Source of the DNA: Hyphomicrobiales bacterium
Lineage (GTDB): Bacteria; Pseudomonadota; Alphaproteobacteria; Rhizobiales; Rhizobiaceae
Direction: 5' to 3'
Length of the DNA: 64,000 nucleotides
Assembly: GCA_026400435.1 (NCBI GenBank)
Contig: JAPLOZ010000025.1
Span: forward strand, 61,012 to 125,011
The notes under the pieces are model-generated. The model did no database searches and was not told the origin of the DNA. It saw only the letters and a program-made list of their open reading frames with translations. Both the position numbers and the translations under genes were made by a program. Shown here piece after piece: positions 44,408 to 53,851 of the stretch (position 1 is its first letter; every line of letters begins with the position of its first letter).

Positions 44408-45097
44408 ATGCCAAGCGCGAACTGGCTCGCCGAGCTCCCCACCGATCGCCTCATCGCCGAATATTCGATGTGGTCCGCCGACCTGATCCGCATCGGCGAC
44501 GATCTCGTGCGCATCGAGGGTCATGCCGACGTGCTACACATCGACGTCGCGGACGGCCACTTCGCTCCGGCGCTGCTGTTTTTCCCGGACGTCGTGGCAA
44601 AGATGCGCGCAGCGTCGCAAACGCCTATCCATGTCCATCTCATGGTCGCCGATGCCGTGCTGGTCGAGCAGGTATCCCAGTTCGCCGATGCCGGCGCCGA
44701 TCTGATCAGCATCCATGTCGAGAACGCGGCAGTGGCCGACGAGGCGCTGGCGCTGATCCGCGCGCGTAACGTGGCGGCCGGCATGGTGCTGCGCGTCGAA
44801 ACGGCGGTGGCGTCGTGTCGGCCTTATCTCGGCCGCCTCGATTTCCTGACCCTTCTTGGTACCGCCATCGGCGTGAAGGGACAGGGCCTCGATCCGGCCG
44901 CCACCGACCGCCTCAGGCAGGCAGCAAGTCTGATCGAAGCGGGTGGCCGCCGCATCGTTTTGGCCGCCGACGGCGGCATTCGCGAACACACTGTGCCGCT
45001 GCTGCGGGAGGCGGGGGCGCAGACGGTCGTGCTGGGCTCGCTGGCTTTTGGCGCCGATGACCTCGGGGCGCGAATGCGATGGCTGCACGCCCTGTGA
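44408..45097 (+). CDS. Ribulose-phosphate 3-epimerase family protein
   Basis: A 229-residue TIM barrel with SADLIRIGDDL, the metal-binding HIDVADGHFAP, IHVHLMV and the phosphate-binding AADGGIREHTVPLLREAGA. It is longer at the N-terminus and divergent from housekeeping Rpe, resembling catabolic allulose- or pentulose-phosphate epimerases. ATG 44408 is three bases after the previous stop. It ends the PfkB operon. Confidence 0.86.
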   Translation: MPSANWLAELPTDRLIAEYSMWSADLIRIGDDLVRIEGHADVLHIDVADGHFAPALLFFPDVVAKMRAASQTPIHVHLMVADAVLVEQVSQFADAGADLISIHVENAAVADEALALIRARNVAAGMVLRVETAVASCRPYLGRLDFLTLLGTAIGVKGQGLDPAATDRLRQAASLIEAGGRRIVLAADGGIREHTVPLLREAGAQTVVLGSLAFGADDLGARMRWLHAL

Positions 45098-45112
45098 CAA
45101 CCGGCGCAGACT

Positions 45113-45130
45113 TTTACGCGAGCGAATATA
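45113..45130. promoter_or_regulatory. Candidate LacI operator upstream of SDR-GMC operon
   Basis: The reverse complement, TATTCGCTCGCGTAAAAG, aligns with the sites at 35041 and 39412 around the core GCTCGC. As at 35041 it lies immediately upstream of a TTGAC -35 element. Confidence 0.45.
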
Positions 45131-45134
45131 TTTA

Positions 45135-45162
45135 TTGACGGGCAAAAGCTTCACTCCATAGT
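45135..45162 (+). promoter_or_regulatory. Sigma-70 promoter of SDR-GMC-SDR-AGE operon
   Basis: TTGACG at 45135-45140 and CATAGT at 45157-45162 with a 16-bp spacer, in the 113-bp gap that separates this operon from the RPE-like gene. Confidence 0.45.
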
Positions 45163-45210
45163 CTCAGCGTAACAGAATGCGGCAAGCATCGCAGAGGGAG
45201 GAAAATCGGT

Positions 45211-45939
45211 ATGGCAGGGCAGCTTGCAGGCAAGGTGGTGCTCGTCACGGGCGGCAGTTCGGGCATCGGACGGGCGCTGGCGCGGGCCGTCGCGGCCGCC
45301 GGCGCGCAGGTCGCCATGGTGGGCCGCTCGGCTGACCGGCTGCAGATGGTGGCATCGGAGATCGGCGGCCATGTGCTTGCGATCGCCGCGGACCTGACTA
45401 AACCCGCCGAAGTCGATCGCGTCGTCGCCGAGACGATCGCGCGCTTCGGCCGCATCGACGTCCTGCTTCCGAACGCCGGGCTCTATATTCCGGGCGACGT
45501 CGCCGAGGGCGATCCGAATGCCTGGGACGAGTTGCTTGCGATCAACGTGAACAGCGTGTTCCGGCTGGTGCGCGCGGTGCTTCCCGCCATGATCGGGCGG
45601 AGCAGCGGCCATATCGTCGTCACCTCGTCGATTTCCGGCCATCAGGCGCTCCACTGGGAGCCGATCTATTCGGCGTCCAAGCACGCCATCCAGTCCTTCG
45701 TGCACGGACTGCGGCGGCAGGTGACAAAGAACAACATCCGGGTGGGGGCGATTGCTCCGGGCGTCGTCCTGAACGAGTTGTGGGGCTACACTGATCCGGC
45801 CGTGATCGAGGCTAAGGTGCAATCGCGCGAGGGGCTGCGCTCCGAGGATGTGGCCGACGCCGTCCTCTTCATGCTGACGCGCCCGGCCAATGTGAACATC
45901 CGCGACATCGTCATCCTGCCGCAGAACCAGAATATCTGA
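45211..45939 (+). CDS. Short-chain dehydrogenase/reductase
   Basis: A 242-residue SDR with cofactor motif VTGGSSGIGRALA, NAG in LLPNAGLY and the catalytic YSASKHA pair preceded by VTSSIS. It likely oxidises or reduces a sugar or polyol hydroxyl. GGGAGG lies upstream of the ATG. It is the first gene of the operon and is followed after 3 bp by the GMC flavoenzyme. Confidence 0.9.
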   Translation: MAGQLAGKVVLVTGGSSGIGRALARAVAAAGAQVAMVGRSADRLQMVASEIGGHVLAIAADLTKPAEVDRVVAETIARFGRIDVLLPNAGLYIPGDVAEGDPNAWDELLAINVNSVFRLVRAVLPAMIGRSSGHIVVTSSISGHQALHWEPIYSASKHAIQSFVHGLRRQVTKNNIRVGAIAPGVVLNELWGYTDPAVIEAKVQSREGLRSEDVADAVLFMLTRPANVNIRDIVILPQNQNI

Positions 45940-45942
45940 GCC

Positions 45943-47643
45943 ATGGACCGGTTCGACTATGTGATCGTCGGGGCAGGGGCCGCCGGTTGCGTGCTCGCCA
46001 ACCGGCTGAGCGAAGACCCGTCGATCCGCGTCGCGCTGGTAGAGGCGGGCGTCGACCGCAATGCGCGAAAGGTGATCGTGCGCATGCCACTTGCGATGGT
46101 CACGTTCATGGCGCCGGCGCTGGCCTTCCTCGGCGGGCCGAAGTTTATGTCGTGGTTCGAGACGGAACCGGAGCCCGGCCTGCAGGGCCGGGCAATGGCT
46201 CTGCCGAGAGGCAAGGGCACCGGTGGCAGCACGAACGTAAACGGCCAGATATTCATCCGCGGCCAGCGCGAGGATTTCGACGGCTGGCGCGACCTCGGCA
46301 ATCCCGGCTGGGGGTTCGACGACCTGCTGCCGTATTTCCGCAAGCTGGAATGTTTCGAGCCGCTGGCCGATCCACAATCCGCCGGGCGTATCCGCCTTGA
46401 CGGCAAGCCGTTCTATGACGGCGTCGATCCGGCCTATCACGGCATCGATGGGCCGCTGAACATCGCCCCGCTGCGCAGCGTCAACCCGCTGGCCTTCGCC
46501 TATCTCGAAGCCGCGCGGCTGGCCGGCCATCCGTTCAATCCCGACTTCAACGGTCCCAGACAGAATGGCGTCGGCCTCTATACCTTCACGCAAAAGAACG
46601 GCGAGCGGATGACCGCCGAGGCCGCTTATCTCGATCCGGCGCGCGACAGGCCCAACCTCACCGTGATCGCCGAGACGCAGGTGACGAAGGTGCTGTTCGA
46701 CGGACGCACGGCGACCGGCATCGCCTGGCGGCGTGGAAGCGAGACCGGTACGATCGAAGCGCGCGAGGTAATCCTGTCGGCCGGTTCGTTCGTGTCGCCG
46801 CACCTGCTGATGCTGTCGGGCGTCGGAAGCGCCAGGGATCTTTCCCGGCTTGGCATTCCTGTAGTCCAAGATCTTCCCGGCGTCGGCGAGAACCTGCAGG
46901 ACCACCTCGACGTCACGCTGGAGTATCGCTCGAAGTCGGCGGTGCCCTACGGGCTTTCATGGAAAGCGCTGCCGCGCAACATCGTCCATGTTGGCGACTG
47001 GCTTTTCCGTCGGCGCGGACTGTTCGCCTCGACCACAGGCGAGGGCGGCGGCTTCGTCTCCACCGATCCGGCAAGCGACAGACCCGACACGCAGCTCTTC
47101 TTCTGCACCGGACGCGCCAACACGCAGGCAGCCTCTGGATTCACCGGCCACGGATTCCTGATGCATGTCTGCCAGTTGCGCCCCGGCAGCATTGGGCGGC
47201 TGACGGCAAAGAGCGCTTCGCCGGACGACAAACCATCGATCCTCTACAACTTCTTTCGCGGCGACAGCACCATGCAAGTCTTGCGCGAAGGCATAAGGCT
47301 GGCCAGGCGCATCATGGCCCAGAGGCCGTTCGATGCGCACATCGACGCCGAGGTCGATCCCGGCCCGGAGGCGCAGAGCGACGGCGCACTTGACGCGTTC
47401 ATCCGCGAGCGGGTCGGCACATTGTTCCACCCGGTCGGCACCTGTTCGATGGGGCGCGGCGAGCAGGCCGTGGTCGATCCCGAAACGCTGCGCGTTCACG
47501 GCGTTGCGGGACTGCGTGTCGTCGATGCCTCGATCATGCCGAGGATTGTTTCCGCCAATACGGTCGCCGCCACCTACTGCCTTGCGGAAAAGGGCGCCGA
47601 CCTGATCAAGGCGGAGGAGCGCGCGCTGTCGCGCGCGGCCTGA
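45943..47643 (+). CDS. GMC-family FAD-dependent oxidoreductase
   Basis: A 566-residue glucose-methanol-choline oxidoreductase with YVIVGAGAAGCVLANRL, the GMC signature GKGTGGSTNVNGQIFIRGQ, the second signature near LSAGSFVSPHLLMLSGVGSA, and the catalytic His in HPVGTCSMG. No signal peptide is seen, so it is cytoplasmic or membrane-associated. Choline dehydrogenase is one relative, but the sugar-gene context suggests a polyol or glycoside C-H oxidation. Confidence 0.9.
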   Translation: MDRFDYVIVGAGAAGCVLANRLSEDPSIRVALVEAGVDRNARKVIVRMPLAMVTFMAPALAFLGGPKFMSWFETEPEPGLQGRAMALPRGKGTGGSTNVNGQIFIRGQREDFDGWRDLGNPGWGFDDLLPYFRKLECFEPLADPQSAGRIRLDGKPFYDGVDPAYHGIDGPLNIAPLRSVNPLAFAYLEAARLAGHPFNPDFNGPRQNGVGLYTFTQKNGERMTAEAAYLDPARDRPNLTVIAETQVTKVLFDGRTATGIAWRRGSETGTIEAREVILSAGSFVSPHLLMLSGVGSARDLSRLGIPVVQDLPGVGENLQDHLDVTLEYRSKSAVPYGLSWKALPRNIVHVGDWLFRRRGLFASTTGEGGGFVSTDPASDRPDTQLFFCTGRANTQAASGFTGHGFLMHVCQLRPGSIGRLTAKSASPDDKPSILYNFFRGDSTMQVLREGIRLARRIMAQRPFDAHIDAEVDPGPEAQSDGALDAFIRERVGTLFHPVGTCSMGRGEQAVVDPETLRVHGVAGLRVVDASIMPRIVSANTVAATYCLAEKGADLIKAEERALSRAA

Positions 47644-47644
47644 G

Positions 47645-48427
47645 ATGGAGTACCGGATGCCCGATTTCAGCGGTAAGGTGGCGGTCGTCACCGGCACGAC
47701 GGGCATTGGCCGCGCCGTCGCACTGCGCCTTGCGCAAGGTGGCGCGTCGGTCGTGGCGCTTGGCATAGACGATGCCGGAAACGCCGCGCTCGCGGCCGCA
47801 CATTCCGCGATAGAGGTGCGCAGGACCGACGTGGCGGAGCCAGCTGAGGTCGAGGCGGCGTTTGGCGATGTGGAGCGGCGGTTCGGCGGAGTGGATGTCA
47901 TCGTCAACGCCGCGGCGATCCATCCCTATGGCGACGCTGTTGCCACCGACCCCCAGACCTTTGCGCGCTGCATGGCCGTCAATGTAGGCTCGATCCATCT
48001 TACCGCGCATTTTGGCGTGCCCTTGATGCGCAGTCGCGGCGGCGCCATCGTCAACATTTCCAGCGTCCAGGGGCATTTGTGCCAGCCCGGCGTCGCGGCC
48101 TATGTCGCGTCCAAGGGCGCGATCCATGCCCTGACTCGCGCCATGGCGCTTGATTTCGCCGCCAGCAGGATACGCGTCGTCTCCGTCAGCCCCGGCTCGG
48201 TGCGAACCCCTATCCTCGAGCTTGCCGCCCGCACCTTCGACGGGCCTGATGCCGACATCGAAGCGGTCTTTGCGCGGTTCGGCGCCGGCCATCCGATCGG
48301 ACGTATCGGGGAGCCTGAGGAGGTTGCCGAACTGGTCGCCTTCCTGGCGTCATCGAAGGCCGGATTCATCACGGGATCGGATCACATCATCGACGGCGGA
48401 CTGACCGCCGCAATCGGCGTACGTTAG
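47645..48427 (+). CDS. Short-chain dehydrogenase/reductase
   Basis: A 260-residue SDR with VTGTTGIGRAVAL, NAAA in DVIVNAAAIHP, the YVASKGA catalytic pair and a C-terminal FITGSDHIIDGG. A second ATG at 47657 would start closer to the fold. It is not closely similar to the SDR two genes upstream, so the two probably oxidise different positions or intermediates. It overlaps the end of the GMC unit by only a base of spacing. Confidence 0.9.
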   Translation: MEYRMPDFSGKVAVVTGTTGIGRAVALRLAQGGASVVALGIDDAGNAALAAAHSAIEVRRTDVAEPAEVEAAFGDVERRFGGVDVIVNAAAIHPYGDAVATDPQTFARCMAVNVGSIHLTAHFGVPLMRSRGGAIVNISSVQGHLCQPGVAAYVASKGAIHALTRAMALDFAASRIRVVSVSPGSVRTPILELAARTFDGPDADIEAVFARFGAGHPIGRIGEPEEVAELVAFLASSKAGFITGSDHIIDGGLTAAIGVR

Positions 48428-48448
48428 GGCGGATCGAGGGACCAGATT

Positions 48449-49738
48449 ATGGCAAGTCAAGGTGTGAAGCCGCATTGGGTGGGCACGGAAGGACCGCGCT
48501 TCGTCGAGCGTCCGGCGCACCGGCGCTGGCTCCTCGGGCAAGCCATGGAGCTGCTCGATTTTTTCCAGTTCGGCAGCTTCAATCCGGCCGGCGGCTTCTT
48601 CCCGCTCGACGATGCCGGGAGGCCCTTCCCAGCCAAAGGCAGCGCCGGCGTCATACGGCAGATCCACGACACCACCCGCACAGTGCATTGTTTCGCAATC
48701 GCCCATCTGCTCGGATTGCCCGGTGCCGACAGGATGATCGACCACGGCATGGAGTTTCTGTGGAGCCGCCACCGCGACGCGAAGCACGGCGGATATTTTT
48801 GGGGCGTTGACGACAAGAAGGCGACCGACCCGACCAAGCAGGCGTACGGGCACGCGTTCGTGCTGCTGGCGGCTTCGTCGGCCAAGGTGGTGGGACACCC
48901 CGATGCCGACCGCCTGCTTGCGGACGTCACCGAAGTTCTGCGGACCAGGTTCTGGGAGGCGACCCCAGGAGCGACCAGCGAGGAATATGCCGCTGACTGG
49001 ACCCCGCTCGGGGGATATCGCGGGCAGAACTCGAACATGCACCTGACAGAAGCGCTGATGGCCGCATACGAGGCGACCGGAGACGCAACCTATCTCGCGA
49101 TGGGCGAAAGCATCGCCGCGCTGATTATCCATCGCCATGCGCGCGAGCAGGGCTGGCGGGTCGCCGAGCATTTCACCAGCGACTGGCATGTCGATCTCGA
49201 CTACGAAGGCGATCCGACCTTCCGCCCGGCCGGCACCACGCCCGGCCACGCGCTCGAATGGAGCCGGCTGCTCGTGCAACTGTGGGAGCTTGGCGGGCGC
49301 TCGCACGGCTGGCTGATCGACGCGGCGCGGCAGCTCTTTCTCAAGACGGTGGAGATCGGTTGGGATCGCGGCGCCGGCGGCTTCTACTACACGCTGGACT
49401 GGCAGGATCGCCCGCAGCGTTCCGACCGCTTCTGGTGGCCGTGCGCCGAAGGCATCGGGGCGGCGGCGGTGCTTGGCGCGGTCGATCCCGAGCCTCGCTT
49501 CGAGGAATGGTATCGCCGCATCTGGGATTTTACGGCCAACCATCTCGTCGACCGCGTGAACGGCGGCTGGTTTCCCGAGCTGGATTCGAAGCTGAAGCCG
49601 ATCAGCAGCGTATTCAGGGGCAAGCCCGACCTCTATCATGCGCTGCAGGCTTGCCTCATCCCGCTGCTGCCGGCCGACGGCAGCATCACGCGCGGACTGG
49701 TGCGGGGATTTGCGCCGGGCGAAACGCTGCGGGTCTGA
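48449..49738 (+). CDS. AGE family epimerase/isomerase (N-acylglucosamine 2-epimerase / mannose isomerase type)
   Basis: A 429-residue (alpha/alpha)6-barrel protein. Recognisable segments are IRQIHDTTRTVHCFAIAHLL, HGGYFWGVDDKKATDPTKQA, YGHAFVLLAAS, QNSNMHLTEALMAAYEATGD, PGHALEWSRLL and FWWPCAEGIGAAAVLG. The retained His/Glu pattern fits aldose-ketose or 2-epimerase activity on an unphosphorylated hexose. It ends the operon and is convergent, by 20 bp, with the FGGY kinase of the sorbitol operon. Confidence 0.9.
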   Translation: MASQGVKPHWVGTEGPRFVERPAHRRWLLGQAMELLDFFQFGSFNPAGGFFPLDDAGRPFPAKGSAGVIRQIHDTTRTVHCFAIAHLLGLPGADRMIDHGMEFLWSRHRDAKHGGYFWGVDDKKATDPTKQAYGHAFVLLAASSAKVVGHPDADRLLADVTEVLRTRFWEATPGATSEEYAADWTPLGGYRGQNSNMHLTEALMAAYEATGDATYLAMGESIAALIIHRHAREQGWRVAEHFTSDWHVDLDYEGDPTFRPAGTTPGHALEWSRLLVQLWELGGRSHGWLIDAARQLFLKTVEIGWDRGAGGFYYTLDWQDRPQRSDRFWWPCAEGIGAAAVLGAVDPEPRFEEWYRRIWDFTANHLVDRVNGGWFPELDSKLKPISSVFRGKPDLYHALQACLIPLLPADGSITRGLVRGFAPGETLRV

Positions 49739-49758
49739 AACGCTGGGATCGCTTGCCC

Positions 49759-51342
49759 TCAGACGATATCGTCGAGCGCCTTTCGCTGGCGCTGCATTTC
49801 GAGAAAGATGCGATAGTCGCGGTCGAAGCGCGCCTTGGCGGCAGGGTTTGGCCGCCGCTCGCGGTCGGCCTGACGCATGCCCGCGCAGGCAGAGGCGAGG
49901 TCGGGGTAGAGTCCGGCGCCTGTCGCCGCGATCGCCGCGGTGCCGGTGAGCACAGCCTCGTCAACCACGGGTTCGACCACCACGCAGCCGACAGCGTCGG
50001 CATAGAGTTCCATCAACAGCGGGTTCTTCGTATGCCCGCCCGTGACATGAAGCGTGTCGATGACGAAGCCGCCGGCATTCAGCGTCTCGAGGATGTGCCG
50101 CACGCCAAGCGCTATGCCGACCGCGGTGCGCCAGTATAGCCGGCACAGGCTGTCGAAGGATGCGTCGAGCGGCAGTCCGCTGATGACGCCCAGCGCATGC
50201 GGGTCGGAAAGCGGCGAGCGGTTGCCGTGGAAGTCGGGAAGAACGTGCAGCCGGGGCGCCAGGTCAGGGCCTTCCTCCAGGCGCAACGCCGCGATCCGCT
50301 CGGCGATCGCGCGGTGACGCTCGGCGGTCGGTTCGCCGCCGGCGCCATGCAGCCGGATGATGTGATCGAGCAGAGCGCCGGTCGCCGACTGGCCACCCTC
50401 GGCGATCCAGCAGCCCGGAAGTCCAGCACCCCAATAGGGTCCCCAGCCGCCGGGGAACGGCCGCTCGACCGGCGACATCGCCATGACGCAGCTCGACGTG
50501 CCCGCGATCAGCGCCAGATGTCGGTTCAACTCGGCCGGATCGCCCGCGAAGCTCCCCAGCGTGCCGAGCGCACCGGCATAGGCGTCGATGACGCCCGTCG
50601 CCACCCGGCAGCCGACTGTCAGCCCGAGTTCTGCCGCCGCTTTGGCGGTGAGGGGACCAAGAGCCGAACCTACCGGGCTCGCGGTTTCGGGCAGGCTAGC
50701 CCGTTCCGGCAGGTCTTCGAGCCCGACTGTAGCGAAAAAATCGCGCTGCCAGCCCTGCGTCTCATGCGCCAGGTAGGTCCATTTGCAGGCCAGCGTGCAT
50801 TGCGAGCGCGCTAGCGAGCCTGAGGCGCGCGCGGTCAGGTAGTCGGCAAGGTCGAATATTGCGCCGGCCCTGTTCCAGCTTTCGGGCAGATGCCGCTTCA
50901 GCCACATCAGTTTCGGTGTCGCCATCTCCGGCGACATCACGCCGCCGAGATAGTTGAGCACGCGGTGGCCCGTCGCGGTGCATTCGTCGGCCTCGGCGAG
51001 TGCGCGGTGGTCGAGCCAGACGATCGTGTCCCAGCGGTCGCCGCCGCTCAGCGAGACGCCGACCTGGCCGCCGTCGATGCCGCGCACCACGATCGAGCAT
51101 GTTGCGTCGAAGCTGATGCCGGCAATGGCCCCAGGCGGAACTTCGGCCTTGCCCAATGCGCCTCGCACGGCGTGGCAGACGGCGCGCCAGATGTCCTCGG
51201 AATCATGCTCGGCATGGTCGGCCTTCGGCCGGTGCATCAGAATCGGATGTTCAGCGCGCCCGAGCATATTGCCGGTGCGGTCGACGATGCCCGCTCGCGC
51301 GCTGCCAGTACCCACATCGACGGCGCAGACGTATCGGTCCAT
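49759..51342 (-). CDS. FGGY-family pentulose kinase (D-ribulokinase/xylulokinase type)
   Basis: A 527-residue sugar kinase. The N-terminal ATPase motif is YVCAVDVGTGSARAGIVDR, with AGISFDATCSIVV and WLDHRALAEAD in the sugar domain and LIAGTSSCVMAMS plus VTGGHTKNPLLMELYADAVG near the C-terminus. The TIGR01315-like features favour a ribulose or xylulose substrate. ATG 51342 begins the domain; an open frame upstream is not family-like. The 247 bp between it and mtlK contain no other gene that I recognise. Confidence 0.9.
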   Translation of the reverse strand: MDRYVCAVDVGTGSARAGIVDRTGNMLGRAEHPILMHRPKADHAEHDSEDIWRAVCHAVRGALGKAEVPPGAIAGISFDATCSIVVRGIDGGQVGVSLSGGDRWDTIVWLDHRALAEADECTATGHRVLNYLGGVMSPEMATPKLMWLKRHLPESWNRAGAIFDLADYLTARASGSLARSQCTLACKWTYLAHETQGWQRDFFATVGLEDLPERASLPETASPVGSALGPLTAKAAAELGLTVGCRVATGVIDAYAGALGTLGSFAGDPAELNRHLALIAGTSSCVMAMSPVERPFPGGWGPYWGAGLPGCWIAEGGQSATGALLDHIIRLHGAGGEPTAERHRAIAERIAALRLEEGPDLAPRLHVLPDFHGNRSPLSDPHALGVISGLPLDASFDSLCRLYWRTAVGIALGVRHILETLNAGGFVIDTLHVTGGHTKNPLLMELYADAVGCVVVEPVVDEAVLTGTAAIAATGAGLYPDLASACAGMRQADRERRPNPAAKARFDRDYRIFLEMQRQRKALDDIV

Positions 51343-51589
51343 CAGGCTGCGCCGCCGCGCGACCATATCGAGGCGCGCAGCGCCGCATGGCTTCGTGCCA
51401 GGATGTCCACGACGACGCAATCCTCCTGTCCGACGCATTTCACCCGCTTGCGCGGAACGGCAGCGTCGGCTTGCCTCTCGCTCCAGTCGAGGCACTCTAC
51501 AGAGGAGGATCGATCATTTCCAGCAGGCCAGGCAAAGGCATCCGCAACGCCAGTGCGGCGTCGCGTTCACGCGTTGCAGGCCAACGCCT

Positions 51590-53065
51590 TCAGTCTCGGG
51601 CGAGATAGCGCGTCACCGTCGCGCGCGTGCCGTCTTTCCACAGCGCCTTGAGGTGGCGCGCAAAAGCCTCGGCGAATACCGTGTTCCTGCCGACGTCGCC
51701 ATAGATGTCGCCCATTGCCAGCCAGGCGGCGGGATCGGACTTCGCGGCTTTCGCCGTGACCGTGAGGCGGTCCCAGTTGGGATCATTCGGCTCGATCACC
51801 GCGCCGGAATCCGTGGTGCCGAAGCAGTAGCGGCACCAGAGCGCGGATTCGAGCGCCAGTCCTTCGATGCCCTTGCCCGACTTCAGCCGGTCGGCGATCG
51901 TCGGGATGATGAATTTCGGCTGCCTGTTCGAGCCGTCAAGGCACAGTCGGCGGATCGTGTCGCCGATCTTCGGGTTCAGGCAGCGGCGCTCGACGAGCTG
52001 GAAATAGCCTTCTAGATCTGTGCCAGGCACCGGCGGAACGACCGGGATCACTTCGTCTCGCTCGACCTTCTGCAAGAAGGCGCGCACCAAAGGGTCTTCC
52101 ATTCCCTCATGGACGAAATGGATATCCATCAGCCCTGACGGATAAGCGATGATCGCATGACCGCCGTTGAGGATGCGGATTTTCATCATCTCCCACGGCG
52201 TCACATCGGAGACGAACTCGGCGCCGACCTCCTCGAAGGCTGGTCGGCCTGCCGGGAAGTTGTCCTCGACGACCCATTGGATGAAGTCCTCGCAGAATAC
52301 CGGCCAGGCGTCGTCAATGCCGAAAGTGTCACGCGTGATCGTGCGCTCTCGCTCGGACGTGGCGGGGGCGATGCGGTCGACCATGGCGTTCGGAAAGGCG
52401 ACGTTGCCGCGCACCCAATCCGCGAAGGCAGCATCCTGGGCTTCCGCCAATCCGGCGACGGCGTCGCGACAAACCTTTCCGTTGTGGGGAACGTTGTCAC
52501 ACGACATCACAGTGAACGGCGCGACGCCAGCGGCACGTCGTGCCTTCAAGCCGGCGAGCATCAGGCCGAAAACGCTCCTCGGATCGTCGGCATTGCGGGC
52601 GTCGGCAATGATTGCCGGATGGTTTGGATCGAACGTTCCTGTCGCAGGGTTCACAAAGTAGCCGCCCTCGGTAACCGTGAGCGAAACGATGCGTATGTCT
52701 GGGTTGGAGAGCGCCGACACGATCGCTCGCGCGTCCATAGGGGGCAGGAAATCGGTCATCACGCCGGTGACGTGTGCCCGCGATGTTTCAGCGGACTGCT
52801 CGACCACAGTCGAGAGCCAATCCTGGCTCATGAGCGCGTCACGCATCTTGACGTCGTATGGCGTGACGCCGGCGCCCACAATCGCGAAATCCCGGTCTCG
52901 CCCGGCGTTCATGAGGCGGTCGAGGTAAACCTGCAGATGCGCGCGATGGAAATTGCCAACGCCGAAATGCAGGATGCCCGCGCGCAAATCGTTGCGGCCG
53001 TACCGCGGTACGGGCACGGTTTCGGGCAGCTTCGTCAGATTGGCCAGTGAGAGTTTTACGCTCAT
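51590..53065 (-). CDS. mtlK: Mannitol 2-dehydrogenase (polyol-specific long-chain dehydrogenase)
   Basis: A 491-residue NAD-dependent dehydrogenase with GILHFGVGNFHRAHLQVYLD, TVTEGGYFVNP, SCDNVPHNGKV and the catalytic Lys-Asn-His set in MMKIRILNGGHAIIAYPSG. It oxidises D-mannitol to fructose, and often D-arabitol or sorbitol. Length matches family members of 480-495. ATG 53065 lies 15 bp after the smoS stop. Confidence 0.92.
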   Translation of the reverse strand: MSVKLSLANLTKLPETVPVPRYGRNDLRAGILHFGVGNFHRAHLQVYLDRLMNAGRDRDFAIVGAGVTPYDVKMRDALMSQDWLSTVVEQSAETSRAHVTGVMTDFLPPMDARAIVSALSNPDIRIVSLTVTEGGYFVNPATGTFDPNHPAIIADARNADDPRSVFGLMLAGLKARRAAGVAPFTVMSCDNVPHNGKVCRDAVAGLAEAQDAAFADWVRGNVAFPNAMVDRIAPATSERERTITRDTFGIDDAWPVFCEDFIQWVVEDNFPAGRPAFEEVGAEFVSDVTPWEMMKIRILNGGHAIIAYPSGLMDIHFVHEGMEDPLVRAFLQKVERDEVIPVVPPVPGTDLEGYFQLVERRCLNPKIGDTIRRLCLDGSNRQPKFIIPTIADRLKSGKGIEGLALESALWCRYCFGTTDSGAVIEPNDPNWDRLTVTAKAAKSDPAAWLAMGDIYGDVGRNTVFAEAFARHLKALWKDGTRATVTRYLARD

Positions 53066-53079
53066 CGAACCCAGTCCTC

Positions 53080-53850
53080 TCAACTCATCCAGTTGCCGCC
53101 GTCGACGTTGTATGTCTGCGCGACGACGTAGTCGGCCTCGGCACTGGCCAGGAAAATCGCCATCCCGGTTAGGTCGGCCGGCGTGCCCATGCGCCCGAAC
53201 GGCACGGCTTCGCCGACCAGTTTCTTCTTCTCGCCGGGCTTGCGGTTCTCGTATTTGGCAAACAGCGCGTCGACGCCGTCCCAGTGTTCGCCGTCGACGA
53301 CGCCCGGCGCGATCGCATTGACGTTGATGCCGTGCTTGATGAGATCGAGCCCCGCCGACTGGGTCAGCGAGATGACGGCGGCCTTCGTGGCGCAATAAAC
53401 CGCCACCAAGGCCTCGCCGCGACGCCCGGCCTGGCTCGCCATGTTGATGATCTTGCCGCCCTTGCCGCGCGCAATCATCGACTTCGCCGCCGCCTGCAGC
53501 ATGAAGAGGGTGCCGGCGACGTTGATGGAGAACAGCCTCTCGTAACTCGCGCGCGTGATCTCCACCACCGGGGCCGCATCGAACAGCGCAGCGTTGTTGA
53601 CGAGAATATCCAGGCCGCCGGTCCTGGCTTCGACCGCCTTAACCGCCCTGTCGATGGAAGCCTGGTCGGCAACGTCGAGATGAACCGGGTGGGCGCGGGG
53701 ACCGATCTCGCCAGCCGCCTTTTCGGCGGCCGCGATGTTGATGTCGCCGATGGCTACCGTCGCGCCTTCGCGCGTATAGGCTTCGGCAAAGGCTCGCCCT
53801 ATGCCGCGCGCGGAGCCGGTGATCAGCGCCGATTTACCCGAAAGTCTCAT
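53080..53850 (-). CDS. smoS: Sorbitol dehydrogenase (SDR family)
   Basis: A 256-residue SDR with ITGSARGIGRAFA, NNAALFD, the active-site YCATKAA preceded by NMASQAG, and a C-terminal YNVDGGNWMS tail typical of SmoS. It oxidises D-sorbitol to fructose and galactitol to tagatose. It starts 2 bp after the ABC ATPase remnant and precedes mtlK, the smo order of rhizobia and Rhodobacter. Confidence 0.9.
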   Translation of the reverse strand: MRLSGKSALITGSARGIGRAFAEAYTREGATVAIGDINIAAAEKAAGEIGPRAHPVHLDVADQASIDRAVKAVEARTGGLDILVNNAALFDAAPVVEITRASYERLFSINVAGTLFMLQAAAKSMIARGKGGKIINMASQAGRRGEALVAVYCATKAAVISLTQSAGLDLIKHGINVNAIAPGVVDGEHWDGVDALFAKYENRKPGEKKKLVGEAVPFGRMGTPADLTGMAIFLASAEADYVVAQTYNVDGGNWMS

Positions 53851-53851
53851 G

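Noticed and set aside
45151..46905. A 584-codon reverse frame opposite the SDR and GMC genes
   Set aside because: Both forward genes have complete family motifs; the reverse frame is a GC-driven shadow. The same holds for 32344-34056 and 1889-3103.
51343..51589. Possible small gene or relic between the FGGY kinase and mtlK
   Set aside because: Reverse-strand translation shows no family I recognise and no ribosome site before a plausible start; treated as intergenic.
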